DNA of 41,617 nt from a virus. Positions 24,066-31,519 of this stretch are shown here, piece by piece. The stretch lies in the IMG/VR virus record IMGVR_UViG_3300032180_000020, positions 1 to 41,617 of that record. One strand, 5' to 3'. The notes beneath the pieces are model-generated. The model was not told where the DNA came from. It saw only the letters and a program-made list of their open reading frames with translations, and searched no databases. Numbering within the stretch: the stretch's first letter is position 1; each line of letters opens with the position of its first letter. The position numbers and the translations under genes are program-made.

Positions 24066-25775
24066 CTACTCCTCCACACGCTCCGGCCAGATCCGCCCAC
24101 CCGGCGCCCCACTCGACTTGTGCCAGCCCTGCCCACGCTGCTTCTTGACCACCAGCCGTCGCTGGCCACCGCGGCCGGTCTGCCACTCGTACCGCTGGCG
24201 TTCGGTCATCTCGCTGGCCCCCTCGGGCAGCCGGTCGGCGATCCGCTTCTTCCGCAGGGCATGCAGCTCGCGGAGCGCCTTGCTCGTCGCGCCCGCGAGA
24301 GCTGCGGTGGCATCCGCGCCAGCGCCCTCCGCAGCCGGTCCGGCCTGCGGGTCGGCGACGACGGCTGCGGCGCCCCCCGTCGGCGCGGAGGTCGGCGGGC
24401 CACCTGGCATCGCGGTGACGCCGCCCTTCTTGCCGACTGTGATCGCACCGGCGAGGTCGCGCTTGAGCGGCACCAGGGTGGCTAGAATGAACGGCACGTC
24501 CCCACCATCCTGGTTTGAGACCGGGAGGTCGAGGAGCGTCAGCGCATCGTTGAGCGGCACGCCCGAGGACACAGCGTCCTTGAGCGCCGTCAACTTCTTG
24601 CCGATGTCGTCCCTGAGCGCGATGATCCCCGAGGTGTCGTAGGTGATGTAGCGGGTACGCTGCTCCTCGCGGCTGATCAGCGAGAGGTTGAGCGCCTCGC
24701 GGATGATGTCGATGAGTGGCATGACCGCGAAGTGGTACATCGCGCGATGCGCGAGCTCTGAGTTTGCGTACGTTTTCCCGGCGCGGTCGAACATCGCCGG
24801 GTCGATGTGGAGGACCATGGCCATCTCGTCGCGGAGGACGCCGCGAGAGTTGAACCAATCCATCTCCGTCGGCTTCATGCCCAGCGCCTGCCACGTCACC
24901 TCGCCGGCAGTGACGAAGGGCAGCCCGCGCTTGTCCGGCCCGACATAGGCGTCAAAGATCTCGGACCGCCACGCTTCAAGTTGGTCCTCGCCCATGGGCG
25001 CCTTGTCGATGAACATCCCCGCTGGGACGCCGAGATTGCGCGAGAGCGCCCGCTGGCCGTCGAGCATGGCGTTGTCGGCGTCGACGACGCGTGCCAGGAC
25101 CTTGAGCGGAGCGACGCCCCAGTAGGAATTGATCGGGTCCTCCATCATCGAGTGCACCAGGTCATCCGCCCGCCAGACGCGACGATTGGCGCCGTCCCAG
25201 TACAGGTAGCCCAAGATCCACTCCGTCGGGTGCGGGATCGGCTGAACGAAGACCGGCGACTCGGGCCAGAGCTCCAAGACCTTGCCGCGGTCGCGACCGC
25301 GAGCATCTGGGTCTGGGTTCTCGAAATACTTGCCGAAGAGACCGTTGCCGCCGCAGAGCATGTGGAGGACGTGGCGATAGATGATGCGGCCGCGCGACAT
25401 CTTTGGGTTCGGCCGCTCAAGCAAGTTCTCCAGGTCCGAGCTCTCAACCGGCTCCCAGCCGCCATCATCGGCTAGCTGCTGCTCGATCCAGGGGATGCCG
25501 GAGGCGAGGGTAGCGATGCGGCTGGCGCCGGCGTAGAAGACGGATGACGAGTAGTAGCCCTCGCGGACGCCCTTCTCCGTGTTCCACTCCGGGTAGATCG
25601 GGATGCCCGGCCAGAACGGGTAGGCGACATGTCGTGGGTCGTATGGCGCGACGATCGGCTGCGGCCAGGAGTAGGCGTCCACGCCGCTGTAGAGCGAGAC
25701 GAGGCCGCCAGCGTTGGCGGACACCGGGTAGGAGCCGGAGGCCGGCGGGAGCATGAGTTGGGCGGTGCCTGGCAT
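24066..25775 (-). CDS. Portal protein, HK97 type
   Basis: A 569-residue protein, MPGTAQLMLPPASGSYPVSA, with AGGAACGAGCG before the ATG. Family features: YYSSSVFYAGASRIATLAS near residue 75 (wing/stem entry), LLERPNPKMSRGRI, HMLCGGNGLFGKYFENPD, HSMMEDPINSYWGVAPLKV, a long stem helix region, and MFIDKAPMGEDQLEAWR leading to NSELAHRAMYHFAVMPLID, all typical of the HK97/SPP1 portal superfamily. The C-terminal 110 residues are Gly/Ala-rich then basic. It forms the dodecameric DNA channel at the unique vertex and docks the terminase and connector. Confidence 0.92.
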   Translation of the reverse strand: MPGTAQLMLPPASGSYPVSANAGGLVSLYSGVDAYSWPQPIVAPYDPRHVAYPFWPGIPIYPEWNTEKGVREGYYSSSVFYAGASRIATLASGIPWIEQQLADDGGWEPVESSDLENLLERPNPKMSRGRIIYRHVLHMLCGGNGLFGKYFENPDPDARGRDRGKVLELWPESPVFVQPIPHPTEWILGYLYWDGANRRVWRADDLVHSMMEDPINSYWGVAPLKVLARVVDADNAMLDGQRALSRNLGVPAGMFIDKAPMGEDQLEAWRSEIFDAYVGPDKRGLPFVTAGEVTWQALGMKPTEMDWFNSRGVLRDEMAMVLHIDPAMFDRAGKTYANSELAHRAMYHFAVMPLIDIIREALNLSLISREEQRTRYITYDTSGIIALRDDIGKKLTALKDAVSSGVPLNDALTLLDLPVSNQDGGDVPFILATLVPLKRDLAGAITVGKKGGVTAMPGGPPTSAPTGGAAAVVADPQAGPAAEGAGADATAALAGATSKALRELHALRKKRIADRLPEGASEMTERQRYEWQTGRGGQRRLVVKKQRGQGWHKSSGAPGGRIWPERVEE

Positions 25776-25784
25776 CGCTCGTTC

Positions 25785-25835
25785 CTACACGACCTCGCGA
25801 GGCCCACGCGCGTAGCGGTTGGGCGAGTCAGGCAT
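25785..25835 (-). CDS. Micro-ORF, 16 residues, before portal
   Basis: MPDSPNRYARGPREVV starts at the ATG at 25835, overlapping the previous frame's stop by 8 bases, and ends at TAG ten bases before the portal ATG. Third positions are GC-rich here, unlike the upstream part of the same frame. It may be a peptide or a coupling element. Confidence 0.35.
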   Translation of the reverse strand: MPDSPNRYARGPREVV

Positions 25836-25999
25836 TGGGAGGCCCCTGGCTGCCCTGCGCCGCCTCCTTGACCTTGCGCCGCCAGCAGGTCCATTTCCTC
25901 CTCGAACACTGAGACGAGCGAGGCGCTCAGGTAAGGGCGGTATTCGCAGTGCGCGGCGCGCGGCGGCGAGTAGCGCGTCCCGGTGAATGAGGTCGTCAG
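25828..25999 (-). pseudogene. Small gene with apparent frameshift and CTG start
   Basis: The frame starting at CTG (25999-25997, overlapping the upstream stop as CTGA) reads MTTSFTGTRYSPPRAAHCEY and on to FEEEMDLLAA with strongly GC-rich third positions. Around 25874-25894 this signal ends and the +1 frame takes over (RRKVKEAAQGSQGPPNA, stop at 25830-25828). Joined, they make a plausible protein of about 57 residues. The break lies at a GGCGGCG run. It is either an indel (real or an assembly error) or a recoding site. Other full-length frames here have poor third-position composition. The start is inferred from the overlap; CTG starts are rare. Confidence 0.4.
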
Positions 26000-26289
26000 A
26001 CACCCTCTACCTCCGCTAGCGGCGCTTCGTCCGGTTCGTCCTTGACCAGTAGCAACCCCGCCGCCGGGGCGAACGGCCATGCGGTCTGCAGCTGGACCGG
26101 CGGCTGCTTGCCAAGCACCACCAGCCAGATTCGGCCGCCCTTGGCGAGCGCCGCCAACTCCTCAGGCGACGGCTCCCAGCAGGACACAACGAAGCCCTTG
26201 CCCTCGTCGAAGGCGGGGAGTTGCTGGATGTCGCTGCCCTCGGGGCCGCGGTAGAGGCGGTTGGCGCCGACGAAGTGGACAGGCTTCAT
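25996..26289 (-). CDS. Hypothetical protein, 97 residues
   Basis: MKPVHFVGANRLYRGPEGSD, ATG overlapping the previous stop as ATGA. It includes a strand-loop-strand pattern (GFVVSCWEPSPEELAALAKG, RIWLVVLGKQPPVQLQTAWP). This layout recurs in small phage proteins but without known function. It belongs to the small-gene run before the portal. Confidence 0.72.
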   Translation of the reverse strand: MKPVHFVGANRLYRGPEGSDIQQLPAFDEGKGFVVSCWEPSPEELAALAKGGRIWLVVLGKQPPVQLQTAWPFAPAAGLLLVKDEPDEAPLAEVEGV

Positions 26290-26441
26290 CGCGACTGCAC
26301 CAGGAAGGCGTTGCCGTAGAGGAGCATCAGCAGCTCGGCGCGGACGGCGCTTGAAGTGACCAGGAAGCCGGGAGCCTCAACTACCGTTGCGGACGCCCCT
26401 GCTGGTGGCGAGCCCTTACGCCGTGTCGGCTGGTTGGTCAT
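26286..26441 (-). CDS. Small protein, 51 residues
   Basis: MTNQPTRRKGSPPAGASATV from the ATG at 26441 to a TGA that overlaps the next ATG. The C-terminal half (SSAVRAELLMLLYGNAFLVQ) is one hydrophobic helix, though short for a clear membrane span. It overlaps the upstream gene by 26 bases. Third-position composition supports coding. Confidence 0.6.
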   Translation of the reverse strand: MTNQPTRRKGSPPAGASATVVEAPGFLVTSSAVRAELLMLLYGNAFLVQSR

Positions 26442-26898
26442 CGCGGCTCAATCGTAGCATACTGGGAAGCGCGAGCGGCTCCGGCAACGGTGGAACCGGC
26501 TGTCCGCTAGATGCGAGACGCCATGCCTCCAGCTCATTTCCCCCGAGCCACCCCGGGCGGCCGTCTTTCCTGATCTGGTTGGCATCCTCACGCAGGCGTT
26601 TCGCCTCTATCGCCGCACGCTTCTCGGCCTGGACGGCGTCACGCTCCAAAAGTTGGGCCTGGATCTCGGCAACCTGAGCCAGCGATGGTCCCGGCTCGGG
26701 TTTGTGAAAGTTGCTGATGCCGTGAGGGCCAAGGATCTGGATGCGTAGAGGATCCTCATGAGTTTTGGGCACCCACTCTCCTGGCCCTTCATCAAGGAAG
26801 TTTCTCATCATGGCCTCGGCGCCACGGGAATCCCTGGCGGCGCCATACAACTCGCCATTGATGAGGACCTGATACGGAAGACTGGCGCTGCTATCCAT
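26416..26898 (-). CDS. Hypothetical protein, 160 residues
   Basis: The ATG at 26898 (MDSSASLPYQVLINGELYGA) is chosen because AAGGAGG lies 8-9 bases upstream; an ATG at 26931 would add 11 basic residues with poor codon composition. The N-terminal 70 residues look folded; residues 75-120 are a charged helix (AEIQAQLLERDAVQAEKRAA), and the end is Pro/Leu-rich. No family was recognised. Confidence 0.7.
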   Translation of the reverse strand: MDSSASLPYQVLINGELYGAARDSRGAEAMMRNFLDEGPGEWVPKTHEDPLRIQILGPHGISNFHKPEPGPSLAQVAEIQAQLLERDAVQAEKRAAIEAKRLREDANQIRKDGRPGWLGGNELEAWRLASSGQPVPPLPEPLALPSMLRLSRDDQPADTA

Positions 26899-26934
26899 GT
26901 GTATTTGCCTCCTTCGGAATATTCTGAACATGGT

Positions 26935-27357
26935 TCACCCGCGCCCTGACCGCGGCACGCCCCGTTTCAAGGCCATGACTTCCTCGACCGTGACCGGCGC
27001 CCCGGACAGCTCCGCCGCCGCCCGGGCCTGCTGCGCCGCCAACTCGGCCACCCGGGCCCGCTCCCGGTTCTCCGCTGCTGCCGCGCCGGCGACTCCTGCC
27101 CCTGCTTGGCGAGCCCGAGCCGCCGCCACAGCCCCACCGAGCCCGCGCATCGCCGCCACGCCTCGCCACAGGACGATGGCGTGAGGCCGATAGCCTGCCA
27201 GCCCGAGGAGGAGCAGGCCGCCGGATAGGGGCCAGATCCAGGTCGCCCGGAACGCCCAGACCAGCCCCCAGGTCGCGAGCCCCCAACCGGCCAGGAAGGC
27301 GGTGAGGGTGAGGGTCGCCGCGCGAGCGCCGGGGGCGAGGAGGCGGGGGAGGGCCAC
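26935..27357 (-). CDS. Membrane protein with charged C-terminal helix
   Basis: A 140-residue protein from a GTG directly after the preceding stop. Two hydrophobic segments (ATLTLTAFLAGWGLATWGLV, then TWIWPLSGGLLLLGLAGY) within residues 14-56 are followed by an Ala/Arg-rich cytoplasmic-type helix and EEVMALKRGVPRSGRG. The topology is compatible with a small phage membrane protein of the holin or anti-exclusion kind, but nothing confirms that. Confidence 0.68.
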   Translation of the reverse strand: MALPRLLAPGARAATLTLTAFLAGWGLATWGLVWAFRATWIWPLSGGLLLLGLAGYRPHAIVLWRGVAAMRGLGGAVAAARARQAGAGVAGAAAAENRERARVAELAAQQARAAAELSGAPVTVEEVMALKRGVPRSGRG

Positions 27358-27630
27358 CTACTCGGCGCTCTTCTTTCGGATCCCGTAGGCCAGGGGCAGC
27401 GGCTTGGCGATCGTCTCGGCGGCTGAAGCGACTGCCGCCCAGGCCGCCCGATCGGGAGCAAGCGCCCCCATGAGTCCGTCGCTCCTGGCTGTCTGCTCGC
27501 CGTGACCGTCGAGTTGAACCGCCTGGTGGTGACCGTCGAGGCTCGGCCCAAGCCGCTGCCCTGCCACGCTGGTGAAACTGCCGATCCCGCAGCACTCTTC
27601 GTCGCAGAATGCTTCGTCGCTCCCTGTCAT
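27358..27630 (-). CDS. Hypothetical protein, 90 residues
   Basis: MTGSDEAFCDEECCGIGSFT; four Cys/acidic residues cluster at the N-terminus (CDEECC). The middle is His/Gln/Asp-rich and the C-terminus helical (AAVASAAETIAKPLPLAYG). The start overlaps the previous stop as ATGA. Function unknown. Confidence 0.62.
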   Translation of the reverse strand: MTGSDEAFCDEECCGIGSFTSVAGQRLGPSLDGHHQAVQLDGHGEQTARSDGLMGALAPDRAAWAAVASAAETIAKPLPLAYGIRKKSAE

Positions 27631-27812
27631 CGCTTCTCCTCCTTCGTCTTCGTCTCAGATTTTCCGACAGCGTCGTCGGCGTGGCCGCCCTCAGCGAAAC
27701 GCGCGCCGCCATCCGGCAAGTAGCCCATCAGCCCTCCATCTGGCGCCGCGTACCGGCGGAAGAAGAGGCGCCAGAACTGGTCGCGGAGCGGCGTGCGCGA
27801 GGGACTGACCAT
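27627..27812 (-). CDS. Small hypothetical protein, 61 residues
   Basis: MVSPSRTPLRDQFWRLFFRR followed by Gly-rich sequence and a charged tail (VGKSETKTKEEKR). It starts 7 bases after the zinc-ribbon gene stop; no strong ribosome site. Part of the small-gene run. Function unknown. Confidence 0.58.
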   Translation of the reverse strand: MVSPSRTPLRDQFWRLFFRRYAAPDGGLMGYLPDGGARFAEGGHADDAVGKSETKTKEEKR

Positions 27813-27818
27813 GACCGG

Positions 27819-28016
27819 TTAATGCCGGAAGCAACCCTTGCATTCTGAGTGTCTGCCGTCTGTCTTCCTGATGTCGAGTGAAAATTGATCCAATGGCAGC
27901 AGGCTTCCACAGCCGCTACAGCTCTTGTGCTCAACGCCATGGAGCATGACGTGTGGAATGGGCGCGGTGCCCCTTTGGTCCGCTGCGCTGTAGATCGTCC
28001 TGCGCTTATAACTCAA
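27819..28016 (-). CDS. Zinc-ribbon protein, 65 residues
   Basis: A TTG start at 28016 overlaps the previous micro-ORF stop as TTGA: MSYKRRTIYSAADQRGTAPI. The C-terminus holds two CxxC knuckles, SCSGCGSLLPLDQFSLD and SECKGCFRH, the layout of small phage zinc ribbons often associated with HNH or regulatory proteins. It would bind one Zn. No catalytic residues are seen. Confidence 0.68.
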   Translation of the reverse strand: MSYKRRTIYSAADQRGTAPIPHVMLHGVEHKSCSGCGSLLPLDQFSLDIRKTDGRHSECKGCFRH

Positions 28017-28069
28017 CTCGGTGACCTCACGCGGTAGAACTGGCCGATGCCCCCGGCCCCCACGATCAC
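28013..28069 (-). CDS. Micro-ORF, 18 residues
   Basis: MIVGAGGIGQFYRVRSPS from a GTG overlapping the previous stop (GTGA) to a TGA overlapping the next TTG (TTGA). Third positions are GC-rich. It bridges two zinc-finger genes exactly. Existence as a peptide is uncertain. Confidence 0.38.
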   Translation of the reverse strand: MIVGAGGIGQFYRVRSPS

Positions 28070-28203
28070 ATGCCCGTCTTCTTCGCCGCGTTCACCCGCA
28101 TCGTATGCGGAGTGGACTTCTCGTTGCCAGTGGATGGAGACTTACAGGGTTCGCCGGCTTTCGCGCCGCAGAAGGCGCAACCGACATCCAACGCGCTCGC
28201 CAT
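28066..28203 (-). CDS. Phage zinc-finger protein, 45 residues
   Basis: MASALDVGCAFCGAKAGEPC, with GAGGAG before the ATG. The pattern 'C.fCGA..GePC.sp......H..R' is a small zinc-finger family widespread in phages of high-GC bacteria; Cys 9, 12 and 20 plus the His in TPHTMRV would bind Zn. The role is unknown but nucleic acid binding is likely. The frame is open upstream but has no start codon there. Confidence 0.75.
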   Translation of the reverse strand: MASALDVGCAFCGAKAGEPCKSPSTGNEKSTPHTMRVNAAKKTGM

Positions 28204-28289
28204 GGTGATCTCCTCGTGTGCATGGCCTAAGGTTCGCCGGGTGGCTCCTTTCCCGCGCGGGGCGTCTCCGCGCTTACGAGGTGGCCTGC

Positions 28290-28331
28290 CGGAGCCCGGC
28301 GGCTCCGTCGGTGTCCGGAGCGTGGCTCCGG
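28290..28331. terminator. Two adjacent GC-rich hairpins in an intergenic gap
   Basis: Two perfect 7-bp stems lie in the 163-base gap between small genes: cggagcc/ggctccg (28290-28296 with 28301-28307, 4-base loop) and ccggagc/gctccgg (28315-28321 with 28325-28331, 3-base loop). The stems share GGAGC/GCTCC, so alternative pairing between the two hairpins is possible. No U-run follows on the minus strand, so intrinsic termination is doubtful; RNA processing or a protein site are alternatives. Confidence 0.4.
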
Positions 28332-28366
28332 TCGTCGTTGCCGAAGCGACGAGGATCTCGGGTTGG

Positions 28367-28768
28367 TCAGGGGTCTGTCGCGGGAGTAGGCGGCGTCACC
28401 GGCGGCGCCGCGGGCGTCGGCGTGGTCGTGCCGGCTGGCGCCTGCGGTCCAGCCGCCGCGAGCGCGGCGGTGAGGCTCGCCGTGTGCGCCTCGATGTCGG
28501 CGGTGATCGCTGCGGCTTCGGCCGCATCGCCGGCGCTCGCCGCAGTGACGGCGGCCGCGGTGGCTGCCGGCAGTCCTTGCAGGAACGCGGCGATCTGGCC
28601 CAACAGGGTGTCCTCGGCGGCAAGGGCGGCTTTGATGGCGTCGAGCTCTGCGGACATGGATTCGATCTCCTCAGAAAGTGCAGCCAGGGCGTACCACAGC
28701 ACCGTAGCGCTGCCCTCCCGACCAGGGATGGCGAAGTGCTCGGCGGCGGCGTGGAGGTGTGGGTGCAT
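28367..28768 (-). CDS. Hypothetical coiled-coil protein
   Basis: A 133-residue protein, MHPHLHAAAEHFAIPGREGS. It has a central coiled coil (LSEEIESMSAELDAIKAALA) and an Ala-rich helix, ending in a Pro/Thr tail. An internal ATG at 28657 has a good ribosome site (GAGGAG, 7-8 bases upstream) and would give 96 residues; codon composition also supports the longer form. Short coiled-coil proteins after the terminase may be scaffolding or virion proteins. No family was recognised. Confidence 0.68.
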   Translation of the reverse strand: MHPHLHAAAEHFAIPGREGSATVLWYALAALSEEIESMSAELDAIKAALAAEDTLLGQIAAFLQGLPAATAAAVTAASAGDAAEAAAITADIEAHTASLTAALAAAGPQAPAGTTTPTPAAPPVTPPTPATDP

Positions 28769-28780
28769 CGTCGGCGTGGA

Positions 28781-28966
28781 TCATCGCCGAATCATCTTGC
28801 TCGCGTCAAGGGGGTGCCTAGCGGCCGTCGCCGTAGCGCTCCCCCACCGCGCCGCATGCTGGATCGGCTGGCCGCCGTTGAGTGCGGTCAGCTGGATCGG
28901 GAGCGGGCCTCCCTGGCCGACCAGGCAAGGCTTGCCGGGAGCGTACTCGTTCATGGAAAGAGACAT
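28781..28966 (-). CDS. Small hypothetical protein, 61 residues
   Basis: MSLSMNEYAPGKPCLVGQGG, starting 5 bases after the terminase stop with AGGGTAGGGG upstream. Beta-type N-terminal half (LPIQLTALNGGQPIQHAARW), basic end. Function unknown. Confidence 0.62.
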   Translation of the reverse strand: MSLSMNEYAPGKPCLVGQGGPLPIQLTALNGGQPIQHAARWGSATATAARHPLDASKMIRR

Positions 28967-28970
28967 GCCC

Positions 28971-30551
28971 CTACCCTCCTTGCGCCACCCTCGGCGCTGC
29001 TCGCCGGAAACTGTAGTGCCTCGGCATCTTCGCGCTCAGCGCTGCCAGTTCGTAAAGCGACCATACGAGCGCATCGAGATGACCTGGACTATGCTCACCC
29101 TTCCTGCCGGTGTAGGTCATCAATTCTTCTTCCAACTTCCGCAGGTGATCGTAAGTGAGGCCACCTCGCCCAGAGTTCGCCTTTGGCTCCCAACGGGCTA
29201 CGTGGTGGACGCGACCCTGCTCATAAAGCGCTGCCACCGGTTCTGCCCGAGCCATCTTGTTGGTCGCCGCGTGGATCTTGCGTACCGGCAAGTTGATGTT
29301 GGCTCCGCGAAGCGTCGATTCCACGAGGTCTCCGCCATTGTTGACCTCGGCCACAAGCCGATCGCCGCCAATCTCGTCCATCAGAGCAGCTGCGGACCGA
29401 GCCCACTTCTCCGCGGGCATGATTCCCGACCAATCCTCGACCACGTAAAAGTGCGCCGGTTCCGCTTTCGCGGGCGGGATCACGGCCCGCACCAACCCGC
29501 GCTTGACGCCGATGATGCCGCACTCGTCCGAGGCCGAGGTGGCCGTCACGGATGGGTCCAACCCGACCACGGCACGATCAACCTCCTCCTCCCACCAGTC
29601 GCCTTCCTCCCCAGCGGGCGCCCTGACGCGGTGCGCCGGAACCTGCTCAACGCGATGGTCGGCGATCATTCCCCAAGTCCAGAGCGCGCCTGGGACGTCC
29701 TCGAGCAGCTCGGCGGCGAGCTCCTGGCGCCCTAGGCGGGTGCCCTCAAGCGGCTCGACCACGTTCTCGATGAACTCCTGGGCGAGGTTGGCGCGGTTCT
29801 CGTAGGTGTGCCCGCGGGTCACGATCGTCGACGGCTTCGCCATCAGCTGACGCAGAAGCTTAAGCGGCTTCGGCGTTGTGGTGATGATGATCTGTGGGTG
29901 GCCGATACGAGTCATCAGGCCAATGTTCGACCAGATCGTGCCGGTTGAGTCGATCTCGCCGAGGTTCTTGCAGGCCGCGAGCTCACCGGCCCAGAAGCCG
30001 TCGAGGTTGGGGCCACGGAACCGATCAGGTTTGTCGGCGGAGAAGAGTAGTGCGCGCGCGCCGTTCGGCCAAGTCAGATATCTCTTCGATGGTTCGTAGT
30101 GCGGCCGGAACGCTGGATCAGAGCAGGCGAGGATGCCTGTCGGTCCCTCGATCATGACGGATCGAAGGTCACCAGCGGTCGGCGCAGAGATGCCGAACAG
30201 GTTCCATTTGCGCGATTCCACCATGTCGAGGACGGCGTTCGATCCACTTAGATCTTTTCCCCAACCGCGCCCCGCCATTACGAGCCAAACATAAAACGGC
30301 GCCGTCGGCATAAATTGCCCATTGCTGCGCTCGTCTTTGTCTAGTGCCGGATTCCGCGGCCGACCGGCGCCAGGCTGACCGACAGCGTGCCAGCGGACGC
30401 GGCGATCAGTGTCTGGCAGCGCGAGGTGAGGATCAGGCGCCTGGTCGGGAGTGACGACCTGCCGTGCCCGCAGATGACGGGTGAGCACCGCGCCGATGCC
30501 CGGCAGAAAGGAGCGCACTGGATCCGCGGTGAAGGCGGGGAGGCGCGCCAT
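28971..30551 (-). CDS. terL: Terminase large subunit
   Basis: A 526-residue protein from the ATG at 30551 (MARLPAFTADPVRSF), which overlaps the previous stop as TGATG; the longer open frame to 30755 overlaps the radical SAM gene. The ATPase domain has a Walker A-like GRGWGKD (94-100), a Walker B position FWAGE (186-190) and the coupling motif ITTTPKP (223-229). The nuclease domain has Asp332 in VVGLDPS, Glu402 in LVAEVNNGGDLV and Asp493 in HLDALVWSLY. It cuts concatemers and pumps DNA through the portal. Walker A normally ends in Thr/Ser and Walker B normally has Asp before Glu; here they are Asp and Gly, although the nuclease residues are intact. Confidence 0.92.
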   Translation of the reverse strand: MARLPAFTADPVRSFLPGIGAVLTRHLRARQVVTPDQAPDPHLALPDTDRRVRWHAVGQPGAGRPRNPALDKDERSNGQFMPTAPFYVWLVMAGRGWGKDLSGSNAVLDMVESRKWNLFGISAPTAGDLRSVMIEGPTGILACSDPAFRPHYEPSKRYLTWPNGARALLFSADKPDRFRGPNLDGFWAGELAACKNLGEIDSTGTIWSNIGLMTRIGHPQIIITTTPKPLKLLRQLMAKPSTIVTRGHTYENRANLAQEFIENVVEPLEGTRLGRQELAAELLEDVPGALWTWGMIADHRVEQVPAHRVRAPAGEEGDWWEEEVDRAVVGLDPSVTATSASDECGIIGVKRGLVRAVIPPAKAEPAHFYVVEDWSGIMPAEKWARSAAALMDEIGGDRLVAEVNNGGDLVESTLRGANINLPVRKIHAATNKMARAEPVAALYEQGRVHHVARWEPKANSGRGGLTYDHLRKLEEELMTYTGRKGEHSPGHLDALVWSLYELAALSAKMPRHYSFRRAAPRVAQGG

Positions 30552-31519
30552 CAGAGCGCAGCCTCCGCGAACGGGCGAGGCTCGCCGAGGCGGGGAAGAT
30601 AGTCGCGCAGCTCGAGCGAGCGCCAGAGATGGCGGTTGAAATAGCGAGCGAAGTCGCGGAGGAGTGCCAACGTCCAGTCGTGGCGGATCATCACCTGGTC
30701 GCGGCTGAGAGCGTTCAGCGGCATCACCGGCTGGCAGTAGGGCTCGCCGCCCCATTCGATCACCTTGCGTGCACGCTCGTAGCAGCTAGCGAGCGGCTCG
30801 TTGCCGATGAGAACATAAACCTGCTTCCGACGCGCAGACTCGCCAGCCAGGGTGCCCATCATGCGCTTGACGTGGAACGCCTCGCTGGCGGTATCGAGAG
30901 CGAAGCGCCAGGGACCAATTAGGTGTGGGCGCCAGCGCTGATAGGTCTCCTCGGTGAAGGAACGCGGCTCGAAGCCGCTGTTGGCATCGACGAGACGCAC
31001 CCCGGCCGCGGCATAGCGGGCCAGGATCTCAACCTGGAAGTCGTCGGGGAGCGCCGAGAGGTTGTTGTCGCAAAGGATCGGCGCCGGCTGGAAGTCGTGA
31101 TCCAGCGTGAAAGTCAAACCCTCGATCCGCGGCACCACGCAGAACCAGCAGTTCACCGGGCAGCCACGAGAGGCGAAGGTCATCCGGTAGTCGCCGCGCT
31201 GGCGCTCGAAGCGCCAGTCTAGGCCGGTCGTCGCTTCGAGCCCCGTCTCCCGCAGCCACCACTTCGCGAGGGCGAAGATGCCAGGGCCGCCGACGCTCAC
31301 CTCGGCGTGCGATCGAACGCGCAGAGCGATCTCTCGGGCAATCGGCGCATGCCATGAGAAGACCAGTGAGAGATAAACGTGATCGAAGCCGCACGCGAAC
31401 AGCCCGGGGTCGCCCTGCTCGACCGTGACGCTGTGGCCCTCCGCGACCAGCCAGTCCCGGAGCTTGAGCGCACCCAGGTTGTAGTGAGGGGCCGAGCAGT
31501 TGACGACGATGGCGCGCAT
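30551..31519 (-). CDS. Radical SAM enzyme, phage-encoded
   Basis: A 322-residue protein, MRAIVVNCSAPHYNLGALKL. The N-terminal 110 residues have an alpha/beta pattern like the cobalamin-binding-type domain of many radical SAM proteins (VYLSLVFSW, VSVGGPGIFAL) but lack the cobalamin DxHxxG motif. The cluster motif is Cys120, Cys124 and Cys127 in ASRGCPVNCWFCVVPR, the canonical CxxxCxxC that holds a 4Fe-4S cluster and binds S-adenosylmethionine. A TIM-barrel-like remainder includes LCDNNLSALPDDF and QVYVLIGNEP. The substrate cannot be told. It lies between the terminase small-subunit candidate and TerL and overlaps TerL by one base. Possible roles include DNA or tRNA modification or virion peptide modification. 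Confidence 0.87.
   Translation of the reverse strand: MRAIVVNCSAPHYNLGALKLRDWLVAEGHSVTVEQGDPGLFACGFDHVYLSLVFSWHAPIAREIALRVRSHAEVSVGGPGIFALAKWWLRETGLEATTGLDWRFERQRGDYRMTFASRGCPVNCWFCVVPRIEGLTFTLDHDFQPAPILCDNNLSALPDDFQVEILARYAAAGVRLVDANSGFEPRSFTEETYQRWRPHLIGPWRFALDTASEAFHVKRMMGTLAGESARRKQVYVLIGNEPLASCYERARKVIEWGGEPYCQPVMPLNALSRDQVMIRHDWTLALLRDFARYFNRHLWRSLELRDYLPRLGEPRPFAEAAL

Noticed and set aside
24022-24894. Minus-strand frame of 290 codons inside the portal gene
   Set aside because: Shadow of the portal reading frame, which has family motifs throughout.
25785-26003. 72-codon frame as the gene before the portal
   Set aside because: Third codon positions are poor in its middle, while other frames there are strongly GC3-rich; only its last 16 codons look coding.
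26891-27712. 273-codon minus-strand frame
   Set aside because: Arg/Gly-rich shadow overlapping three coupled genes with membrane and Cys features.
28218-29735. Long plus-strand open frame (505 codons)
   Set aside because: It is antisense to the terminase gene, whose motifs are clear, and arises from GC-rich codon bias. Its product has no recognisable domain.
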